Shown here one piece after another: positions 56,464 to 64,000 of a DNA stretch of 64,000 nucleotides (its first letter is position 1; the number at the start of each line of letters is the position of its first letter). Position numbers and translations under genes: made by a program. The notes below the pieces were generated by a model. It made no database searches. It was not told where the DNA came from and saw only the letters and a program-made list of their open reading frames with translations. The stretch covers positions 393,909-457,908 of the forward strand of contig WMKK01000009.1 of assembly GCA_012295225.1 (NCBI GenBank). The letters are read 5' to 3'. The stretch is from Ostreococcus mediterraneus (Eukaryota; Chlorophyta; Mamiellophyceae; Mamiellales; Bathycoccaceae).

Positions 56464-57874
56464 TTACGACGGGGACGTTGAGGATGCGTCAGCGTCGGGT
56501 GAGGCGGAGCGATGGTCGGGCGACGCGACGATGATGGAGAAGATTGGTAGTCGTCGTCCTTCGTCGTCGTCGTCGTCGTCGTCGTCGTCGGTGGTGGTGA
56601 TGGTGGTGGTGGTGTCGGGGACGGAGGTGGAATGCACGCGCACGGGTGCGACGTGGGCTCGATCGACGTCGTCGTCGTCATTGTCGTCCGCGTGAGGCGG
56701 CGTTTCGTATCCTTCGTCTGCTCCGGCTTCACGACGCGGTCGGCGACGTTCAGGTTCCTTTGGCGACGCCGTGCTCGGAGACGATACCGTGGGAGACGTA
56801 GGGTACGACTTGTGCGATACCACGGCGTACTCTGGTCGTCGATCGAGTGGTGCTGGCGTGCCCAAAAAGTCTCCCCAATCGCTCACGTTGACGCCGCTCA
56901 CCAAGGCGCCCAAGGCGCTCGTCTGCGCGGACGACGCGTCTCGGTAATGAATGAACCGGCATCGACTACCGTACGGGCACGCGCCTTGCTGAGCAAATGT
57001 GCGACAGACTTCTGTTTTATACTTTGGGTGGCGAAGCACGGGGCGTAATTCGTCGGGGCCGTGCGCAAACTGAAAACATACGGTCTGTCAGTCGTTCGTT
57101 TCGTTTGCTCGACCGGGGACGCACCTGACATTTATGTCCGTATCTACACGCACCGGATTCTTCCCATGATCGGCAAAGTTCCGTCTTGTACAGTGAATGC
57201 TGAATGCGCGGTGATGTCGGTGGTGGTGCCGTCACCGGCGTCGCCGATGTCGCCATGGATGACGACGCGCGAACGCCTTCGTACATCGGGCTTCTGGGCG
57301 GCGTCGTAAACGCCGATGAAGACATCATTCCCGACGTAGAAATCGCCGATGACGGCGGTAAACCAAGATTTAATGATGAAAACATATCATTCATGAGCGT
57401 ATCAGGGACCGCGGCGATCGATGTGTACGAGGATGACAACGCTGTCATCGAAGACGATGATTGATACTGTCGCGACGGTTGATGTCCCGACGCGGAGGAC
57501 GTCGCGACCCCGTACACGCTCGCGCGCTGTACCCCACCCGTCCCAGCGTGATGATGCAAAATCGTCGCCATAGGTATGTCATCAAACGTCGTCGACATAC
57601 CGCCCGCACTTGTCAACCCAGGTGCGCTTCGAGGCGGCGTTTGCGGCCCGCGCTGTCGCGCAGACGTACTGTCTGTTGACGTTCCAAGAAATCCAAACCC
57701 CGGGACATCGGAGCACGCGTACGATGTCCCATACGGCGTCGACGGCGCACGAAACGCAATGTTTGGACGTTCAGGTGATGCATATGGATTTGGTTTGTGA
57801 TGCATCGCGCGGTCGTCGGCGTCCGCGTCGACGGCGACAAAGTCCGAAGCGTAGTCCTCGCGCGACGCCGCCAT
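56464..57874 (-). CDS. Tandem CCCH zinc-finger protein (TTP/ZFP36-like), two exons
   Basis: Exons 57874-57125 and 57069-56464; the 55-base intron begins GTGCGT, ends TTCAG with an internal CTGAC, phase 0; 451 aa. The splice completes the first finger: exon 1 ends at KCQ and exon 2 begins FAHG. The first finger is [20 protein letters not shown] (~229-248), the second [20 protein letters not shown] (~267-286), both C-x8-C-x5-C-x3-H and both preceded by the TTP lead-in YKTE. TTP proteins bind AU-rich 3'UTRs and recruit deadenylases. Flanks are Ser/Pro/Asp-rich and disordered, ending in a long Asp tract. Confidence 0.9.
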
Positions 57875-58143
57875 GAGTAGCCAGGGTGGATGGATGAACT
57901 ATCCTCTGAGGTGCAGAACGTCGACGAGGAAGGGCGCGGAATAAGGGGTATATACCAAGATAGTATCGAGTAGTGGTGTTTAATCGATAATTACCGCACG
58001 CACGAGACGTTGGCGGTGGATAATAACCCTCGGTAAAACGTGCGGATAAGTGAGGATGTGAGGGCGCGCGCGCGTCGTTGGGACAAAAACTCGTGCGACG
58101 CGAGCGTAATGTATGTTTGCATCGCACATATATCACACTGTTT

Positions 58144-59739
58144 CTAGACATACTTGAGGTAGGCGTTCAAGTTGACCCCGAGATTTTGAGCTAATTTCGT
58201 CGCCAAGTCTCGAGAAATATTGCACTGATATAATCCACCCTCCATGGCGCTCCCGCGATTGATGGACAACATCCCGAGCTGGGTCATGCTCGATATTTGC
58301 ATAAAGACGTCGGCGCTCAGGAGTTCTTCTTCGAGATCAGCCACTTCCGCACCGTCTTCGTCGTAGATCTGACGTGTGATGAAATGGAAGCATGCGATGA
58401 GACGCTCGAGCTTGAATACGCGTCGGCCGTCGACGGCAGCTTCGGCGGCGCGCTCGCGTTCGCGGTCGCCGGCGTTGCGATCTTTGCGTTTACGCACGGC
58501 CACGTGGCCTTCAATCTGACCTCCGAATAGGCGCTTATCGACATCTTCGGAGTTGTGCGAGCACATATACGCCGAAATGAGTAGAAACTTTGTCAAGCGT
58601 GGGATTTCAAAGTCCAATCGCCCACCAGCACCGCTGCCGACGGTGTCGTGCGGCACTGGCCATTCGCCTCGTCCCAACGCGAGCGCCGCCGGACTCAGGG
58701 GCACGGTCAATCCCGTATGCACGTTTGGTCGTTCGCGTCGAGCGACGGTATCTGCAGGTTGACTGCTTTGTCCATTTTTGTTCGTGTTCAATGCGGCGTA
58801 TAACGATCGAGGCTCGGGAAGAGGCGCGCCGCTCGCCTTGGCTTCGTCGTACGGCTTGATGTACTGCGTCCATAACGGCTCCAAAGTCGCACGTAACTCG
58901 TGCAAATTTCGACACGTCGCCGTGAATGTAGACAGCATCGTGCCTAAAAACGCGCTATAAATGCTCTCAATCGCGGACTCTGGGCGCTCTTGCAGTAAAA
59001 TGTACCGCAATTCTGTGCTCGTGTACGCCGGAAAGTACACTCCTTCGTACGGCGTCGTTCCCGAAGTCGAGCAAAACGTATCCCATCCTTGCTCGCCAAT
59101 GAAAATCACAATCACCTTACGACAGCTCAACTCTGCGAGATGCAAAAATGAATTCAACACCTGCTCGCCTCGCCACTGCAACAACCTCTGCGCGCCATCG
59201 ATGACGACGTACGTTGCCAACGCGCTCGGTTCGCTCGGCAAGTACGCCTTTAAAATCTCCACCAAATCACTAAACCTATCGCATTTCAACGCCTTCTTAC
59301 GCTGTTCAGCGCTCGCATCCCGTAAAACCTTTGAATTCTCAATCAAAACCTCGCTCAATTCCTCTACCACCGCCTCATACAACAACTTTGGCGAGTGCTC
59401 CGTCGCGCACGACGCGTACGCGTGCGCGCGCCCGCTCGCCCGAAGCACATCCCTCACAATCGACGTCTTCCCCGTCACTGGCGGTCCATGCACGTACATC
59501 GGTGGATGATCATCCCTCGCATCACCCAGCGCGTTCACCAGCGCCTCGATCGGTCGTCGTCGACCGGGCCAGCGCGTATACAGCTCCCGCAACAGCGTCT
59601 CATCATCCGGCGCGCGACACCCGTCGTCACCCCGCGGTCGGTGCGCGCCCTCGTCCTCGTCGCCCATCGTCGTCGTCAACGCCGTCGTCGCCTCGAACGC
59701 GCGATTGGCGCGACCGTCGTCGTGCGTCGACGCATCCAT
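58144..59739 (-). CDS. ORC5: Origin recognition complex subunit 5
   Basis: 531 aa from the ATG at 59739; earlier in-frame ATGs add an Arg-rich leader. An AAA+ domain has Walker A HGPPVTGKTSIV (~84-95) and a degenerate Walker B TYVVIDGAQRLLQW with Gly where an acidic residue is usual. The opening LLRELYTRWPGRRRPIEALV is characteristic of ORC5. The C-terminal region (~380-531) includes FLLISAYMCSHNSEDVDKRLFG and a winged-helix-like part. ORC5 is part of the six-subunit complex that marks replication origins; it binds ATP but does not hydrolyse it well, fitting the Walker B. Confidence 0.93.
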   Translation of the reverse strand: MDASTHDDGRANRAFEATTALTTTMGDEDEGAHRPRGDDGCRAPDDETLLRELYTRWPGRRRPIEALVNALGDARDDHPPMYVHGPPVTGKTSIVRDVLRASGRAHAYASCATEHSPKLLYEAVVEELSEVLIENSKVLRDASAEQRKKALKCDRFSDLVEILKAYLPSEPSALATYVVIDGAQRLLQWRGEQVLNSFLHLAELSCRKVIVIFIGEQGWDTFCSTSGTTPYEGVYFPAYTSTELRYILLQERPESAIESIYSAFLGTMLSTFTATCRNLHELRATLEPLWTQYIKPYDEAKASGAPLPEPRSLYAALNTNKNGQSSQPADTVARRERPNVHTGLTVPLSPAALALGRGEWPVPHDTVGSGAGGRLDFEIPRLTKFLLISAYMCSHNSEDVDKRLFGGQIEGHVAVRKRKDRNAGDRERERAAEAAVDGRRVFKLERLIACFHFITRQIYDEDGAEVADLEEELLSADVFMQISSMTQLGMLSINRGSAMEGGLYQCNISRDLATKLAQNLGVNLNAYLKYV

Positions 59740-59936
59740 CGCCCGTCGTCGTCGTCGTCGTCGTCTGCCGCGCCGCGCGCCGCGCGTCATCCGTCTGTCG
59801 CGCGATTCAAACATTCAATTTTACCACGGTTACGGGTGCGCATTTTGTCTTGGTGATACATTAGTGGCGTCGAACGTTGACGAGCCGCGCCGCGCGTCGC
59901 CCCATCGACCTCTTAAATCGTCGTTCGAGCTCCACC

Positions 59937-61206
59937 ATGAAGGTACGTCGGACGCGACTCGATTCGCGGCGAAGAGGTTTTATGCGTGACGCGTATTGCT
60001 GTATTGCATGCGTTCGTCTCGCGCGGTGCGCGACGATGGCGCGCGGAGGCAACGCGCGTGGCGATGCGAGGGATGCGTGGGCGGAAAACCCTACGACGGA
60101 TGGGATCGCCGGTCGGCGTCGGCGTTGGCGCGACGTCGATGCGCGTCGATGCGCGTGGATGGATGGATGTGTATATGTGCGACGTACTGACCGTGCTTTT
60201 GTGTGTGTGTGTGCATCGCATCGCAGCTCAACATTGCGAACCCGACGACGGGTGCTCAGAAGAAGATCGAGATCAACGATGACAACAAGTTGCGGTTGTT
60301 TTACGACAAGCGCATCTCGGCTGAAGTCGAAGGCGATGAACTTGGTGACGTACGTATTGTAGTGTTTTTGTGATGCGTCGTGTGCGCGTGGGTTTCGTGT
60401 GTGTGCGTGCGGTGGGCGTTGGCGGTCGCGCGGGTGTGGGCGATGTGCTCGAGCGATGCGATGGGTGCTAGGGCTTGACCTCGGGTACGGCTCGGATGGT
60501 TTGGGGCGGAGCGCGCGTGGATGAGGATGTTGAAGCGAGTGCATTGATGTGTATCGCGTGCTGACGTATCATCTCGTTTGTTTTTGTGTTCATTTTACAG
60601 GAATGGAAGGGTTACGTGTTCAAGATCATGGGTGGCAACGACAAGCAAGGTTTCGGCATGAAGCAAGGCGTGATGACGAACCAACGCGTGTTCTTGCTCA
60701 TGTCCAAGGGTTCGAGCGGTTTCCGCGCGCACGGGCGTCGCAAGGGTGAACGCCGTCGCAAGGCGTGCCGTGGTTGCATTGTCTCCCAGGAAATCTCTGT
60801 GCTCAACTTGATCATTGTCAAGCAAGGCGACGCGGATATCCCGGGTTTGACCGACACTGAAATCCCGCGCATGCGCGGTCCGAAGCGTGCGAGCAAGATT
60901 CGCAAGCTTTTCGCGTTGACCAAGGAGGATGATGTTCGCCAATACGTGAACACCTACCGTCGTGAGTTTGAATCCAAGACTGGTAAGAAGAAGTCCAAGG
61001 CGCCGAAGATTCAACGTCTCGTTACCCCGCTCGTGCTCAAGCGCAAGAACGCGCGCATCGCGGCGAAGAAGGCGAAGCAAGCCACGTCCAAGGCTGAAGC
61101 CGCTGAATACCACAAGCTTCTTGCCTTGCGCCTTCGTGAGCAACGTGAGCGCCGCAGCGAGTCTCTCGCCAAGCGTCGCGCGTCCTCGGTCGCCAAGAAG
61201 GCGTAA
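59937..61206 (+). CDS. RPS6: Cytosolic 40S ribosomal protein S6e, three exons
   Basis: Exons 59937-59942 (two codons, Met-Lys), 60227-60349 and 60601-61206; introns of 284 and 251 bases both begin GTACGT, end CAG or ACAG, with CTGAC upstream of the 3' site. Phase 0 joins give 244 aa: [57 protein letters not shown]. The C-terminus is Arg/Lys-rich; the plant and animal Ser phospho-cluster is represented by [18 protein letters not shown]. Part of the 40S subunit and the classic TOR/S6K target. Strong C/G-ended codons suggest high expression. Confidence 0.95.
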
Positions 61207-61512
61207 GAAGCGCGTGTTTGCTCTCAAATTTAAAACTATAGATGTTTGAAGTGACGACGATGAAATCGCGCGACGGATGTGAGGCGCGCGTGCCACCATA
61301 GAGCTTAGCAGCTCACCTATGCGATAGTGTGTGTTAAACAAACTACTCTCATGCCATTACTACGTTCGTCGCCACGACCAGCACAATAATAAGGACAACC
61401 ATCGCCGCACCCGCGCGCGACAACGTCTCGCCAGGTTCCCTTTGTCCCGGTTTTTCGCGCGAAAAAGTGCATTTTGAAATGAATTCGTACTCCAACGCCC
61501 CACACGCCGACG
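61207..61512. promoter_or_regulatory. Intergenic RPS6 / RbcX-like, with E2F-type palindrome
   Basis: 306 bases. No gene is supported. The notable element is TTTTTCGCGCGAAAAA at 61451-61466, 47 bases upstream of the RbcX-like start; the first part holds the RPS6 3' end, with AT-rich sequence near 61225-61240. Confidence 0.55.
61451..61466. promoter_or_regulatory. Perfect 16-base palindrome resembling an E2F/DP site
   Basis: TTTTTCGCGCGAAAAA is its own reverse complement and contains two overlapping TTTCGCGC half-sites, close to the E2F consensus TTTSSCGC. It lies just upstream of the RbcX-like start. Whether E2F acts here is inference. Confidence 0.5.
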
Positions 61513-62148
61513 ATGCGCATGCCGCGCACGATGCTATCGTCAACGACGATGGTGATGCGATGTGCACGCGTTGAACGAACGGCGCGTCTCGTCCCGGTGC
61601 CGTCGACGACGACGCGCGCGAGACGGGCGACGACCAAGGCTGCGTCAGACGACGATGGGTCCTACGTGGAAGACTACAATCGTTCCCCGTATTACACGCA
61701 AACTGAACGACGATTCGTGGATTTGATCACGATTCAAGCCATTAAGAACACGCTGCATTACTTGCAAGAGACGAACGGCGAGATGCACATGTATTTACAC
61801 GCGTATGTTGCGGAGCATCCCATCGCAAACGAGGATATGGATGAGTGGTTGAGCGCGTTGGCGTCCACGCCTCTGACGAGAGTCGTCGATCCGCGTCGAT
61901 CGTCCGTACCAGGGCCGAAGGAAGAAGAAGATGCGTTGAGGAAAGGTAGAAAGGTGTCTCCGAGGGATGTGTGTGAGAGAATCATGGCATGCCGAGTGGA
62001 GGTCGCGAAGGAGCTTGCGGGCGTGAGCAGCCAACTGAGCGTGAGAAATTCAAGCGTGCTTCGCAAGGCTTTGGAGGCAACGTTTCGGGAGTACGATGAC
62101 GTCACTGACTTTAGGGGTGAGAAAAAGGATGCGGATCATGATTCATGA
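61513..62148 (+). CDS. RbcX-like Rubisco assembly chaperone, plastid
   Basis: 211 aa from the ATG at 61513 (others at 61531 and 61549). Residues 1-~45 are Arg/Thr/Val-rich with almost no acids, a plastid transit peptide. The mature part is helical: ITIQAIKNTLHYLQETNGEM matches the RbcX opening (YQA-LRTVL-QL-ETN), and VCERIMACRVEVAKELA matches the later LRIM-T-R-H-IAEE helix. RbcX binds the C-terminus of the Rubisco large subunit during L8 core assembly. An insert between the two halves (~105-140) is longer than in cyanobacterial RbcX (~135 aa). The call is moderate. Confidence 0.65.
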   Translation: MRMPRTMLSSTTMVMRCARVERTARLVPVPSTTTRARRATTKAASDDDGSYVEDYNRSPYYTQTERRFVDLITIQAIKNTLHYLQETNGEMHMYLHAYVAEHPIANEDMDEWLSALASTPLTRVVDPRRSSVPGPKEEEDALRKGRKVSPRDVCERIMACRVEVAKELAGVSSQLSVRNSSVLRKALEATFREYDDVTDFRGEKKDADHDS

Positions 62149-62283
62149 AGTTTTCCTTTTATGTTTTATGTATTGAGTAATAGGAGGAGGAAGTCATAGC
62201 GCGAGCGAGCTTATATTTTATTATGCGTTTCATGGTTTTAATGAACACTGATGAAATTTTACAATTCATGCACACGACTCGCT

Positions 62284-63999
62284 CTAAGCGAGATAGACAT
62301 ACATTTTGCGATCGGTTGGATCGCGTTCTATGAACTCACGCTCTATTAAGTTTTCAATATGTTTCTTGATTTCTGCTGGAGTCGGTAAGAAGCGGTTACG
62401 CAACTCTGCGTTGACTTCGACAACGATGCTGTTGTGGTCGAGTCGCTTGTGCGACTTCATGATGCGCACAATAGTAGCCTCAATTTGCGGCTTACGATCG
62501 TCTGAAATCTTGTGCCGAGTTGCCGCTGTCTCTTCGTCGGTTTCACGTTTCTGAGAAATGGACGCAATCTTCACCTTGTGCGATTTTGAGGAGAAGCTCG
62601 AGTTGACGGAAAAAACGTCGTCCATCGACACGTCTTTTGATGTTGGATACTTTGTAAGAATGTTCTTGCCCTTGACGCATGCGAGCGCTTGCAAGCTCAA
62701 CATGAGCTGTTCTGGCTCTACATTTATCATATCGGCAATATTATCAGTCGTTAACTCATCGTGAGTGTTGAAAAGCATTAAAACACACATGTGAAGCGTA
62801 GAGACTGTGATTTCGTACTCGCCGCTCGGAAACGTGGCTTTGATGTCCGCAGTACCCATACTCGTCTGCCACGTGAGCTTTCTGCCACTGTGTAGCGCGT
62901 GGTAGAACTTATCAAAATTGTAACACACTCGCTCGCACGCAGGAGGCAAGATGATCGTCTTTGACTGCTCCTTCATTGGCCACGAACCAGTGGTCAACAC
63001 AGTGACGTTTACATCCAACAAGTCCGGATGACTGGCCCTGAATGCCTCATGCAAATCCACAGAGTTAAGCATATCATTGAACATTCCCTCGAGTTTCACT
63101 GTGTATGTCAACCCACAGTCATTTCTAAGCTTTGCCACGAATGCGCGCTCGCTATCATCGCTCGCCGAACGCTTATTCAAAAGCCGCTTTGATAAGTGTC
63201 GACGATAATACGTTTCAAAAACATCCTTCTCGTTAAAGAGGCGGAATATACCCATGGCTTTATTGAAAATGACATCCAAATCATCATCAGTGGCATCTTT
63301 TGCGGGTTTACGCAACACATGATCCAGGTAGAGAGATAAAAACTCCGCCGTGCGCGGGTTAAAATTTGCCACCAGTTGATACGCCTGATTGCACTGTGAC
63401 TCGAGGAGACGGTTGTTGTCAAACGCCTTGGACAAGATTATATCATACTTCTCCTTGAAAACAAATAGATCTTCAACAAATTTCATCGGGTTCCAAGCAT
63501 TCTCAGCATTCTTCACGAGCGCTTTACCAGTCTCCTTCAAGTGATTGTAAAAGACGTCTGGCATGCCCGCAAGACCATCCATGGTTAAAAACAGCTTGTA
63601 AAAGCGAGACAAATGTTCCAATTGATTGCTTCTCAGCATCTCTATGAATCCACTTGCAGTGTTATGCAGCAGTAGTGTATCTGAAACATTCGTCAAAAGC
63701 TCGTCGCGGGCTCTGTTGAAAAGCGCCTTGTGCGTACGCTCTTGCATGTACGCCGCGCACCGCTTCTTCTCAGCCTCAAGTTGGTTCTCCACCATCTTCA
63801 AATATGTCGGGCAGTCATCGCTCACGATGTGCTTCTCGGCCATCGCCTTGTAGAACGACGTCGTGTCGTCTAACAAGCGTGATTCAAACTCCAGCACATA
63901 CGCCGAGTCTTCTTGGAGTTCAAACAACATGGTACTAACCTTGCGCAGCACGTCTCGGCTCAATTCGACATCCTTTTCGCGCTCTCGTCGGACTAAATC
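62284..63999 (-). CDS. CUL3: Cullin, CUL3 type, C-terminal part (continues beyond window)
   Basis: The frame is open to the window end (63999) and reads LVRRERE just inside it, so the gene continues past 64000 and the start is not in view; ~571 residues are present. It covers the end of the N-terminal cullin repeats, the cullin-homology domain (FEMMARYV-equivalent region at ~250-480) and the neddylation winged helix at the C-terminus: DRKPQIEATIVRIMKSHKRL with the NEDD8 lysine in the RIMK context, then FLPTPAEIKKHIENLIEREF and the terminal MYVYLA. The ending DRK-YVYLA and the spacing fit CUL3, the scaffold of BTB-type E3 ligases, better than CUL1. Confidence 0.9.
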   Translation of the reverse strand, partial: DLVRREREKDVELSRDVLRKVSTMLFELQEDSAYVLEFESRLLDDTTSFYKAMAEKHIVSDDCPTYLKMVENQLEAEKKRCAAYMQERTHKALFNRARDELLTNVSDTLLLHNTASGFIEMLRSNQLEHLSRFYKLFLTMDGLAGMPDVFYNHLKETGKALVKNAENAWNPMKFVEDLFVFKEKYDIILSKAFDNNRLLESQCNQAYQLVANFNPRTAEFLSLYLDHVLRKPAKDATDDDLDVIFNKAMGIFRLFNEKDVFETYYRRHLSKRLLNKRSASDDSERAFVAKLRNDCGLTYTVKLEGMFNDMLNSVDLHEAFRASHPDLLDVNVTVLTTGSWPMKEQSKTIILPPACERVCYNFDKFYHALHSGRKLTWQTSMGTADIKATFPSGEYEITVSTLHMCVLMLFNTHDELTTDNIADMINVEPEQLMLSLQALACVKGKNILTKYPTSKDVSMDDVFSVNSSFSSKSHKVKIASISQKRETDEETAATRHKISDDRKPQIEATIVRIMKSHKRLDHNSIVVEVNAELRNRFLPTPAEIKKHIENLIEREFIERDPTDRKMYVYLA

Positions 64000-64000
64000 T

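Overview
The window is compact, GC-rich nuclear DNA of a small green alga. It carries about 45 protein-coding genes in 64 kb on both strands, often with only tens of bases between neighbours. Organism clues are plastid genes of green-lineage type (ketol-acid reductoisomerase, RlmH, a DUF3181-like protein of cyanobacterial type, an RbcX-like Rubisco chaperone), mostly intronless genes, short introns opening with GTGCGT or GTACGT, and AT-rich intergenic 3' ends inside GC-rich sequence. This fits Mamiellales picoalgae and Ostreococcus best. Micromonas cannot be excluded from the sequence alone. I saw no tRNA, rRNA, CRISPR array, transposon, prophage or viral fossil.

Layout. 1-9 kb: TrhO-like rhodanese, a three-RRM protein, farnesyl diphosphate synthase, NUF2, LARP6-like, and a fusion of amidotransferase subunit GatC with an EMAPII-type tRNA-binding domain. 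9-17 kb: dynein assembly factor DNAAF11 (LRRC6), an acetate-transporter-like protein, MO25, a DUF3181-like plastid protein, KARI, RWDD2-like, and a tiny three-exon APC13. 17-25 kb: a mitochondrial carrier, RraA-like, RWDD1-like, an amino-acid permease, exosome RRP43, NUP35, a Nudix protein and NDUFS6. 25-38 kb: acetyl-CoA synthetase, an unrecognised protein, a PPR protein, a mitochondrial carrier fused to two cyclic-nucleotide-binding domains, NDC1, a TrmA-like methyltransferase and RlmH. 38-50 kb: AP endonuclease, a TPR-like protein, BRX1, a folate/biopterin transporter, a BAG6-like ubiquitin-domain protein, rhomboid, a complex I B15-like subunit and an FBXO7-like protein. 50-64 kb: a coiled-coil protein, a 2OG dioxygenase, an Mn-type CDF transporter, an ER-tethered bZIP, a tandem CCCH zinc-finger protein, ORC5, RPS6, RbcX-like and a CUL3-type cullin cut by the window end.

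The genes are mostly unrelated housekeeping functions, not an operon-like system. Themes recur by chance or loose linkage: cell cycle (NUF2, APC13, ORC5, cullin, FBXO7-like), nuclear pore (NUP35, NDC1), complex I (NDUFS6, B15), organelle translation and RNA modification (GatC fusion, TrmA, RlmH, PPR). The most unusual items are the carrier plus cyclic-nucleotide-sensor fusion (32317-34221), the GatC-tRNA-binding fusion (7854-9086), DNAAF11 in a lineage probably without flagella, and an inverted 22-match repeat around the DUF3181-like gene.

Eight introns were placed by reading frame, protein family alignment and splice signals, and all eight join in frame. Function calls come from recognising family motifs by eye; no database search was run.
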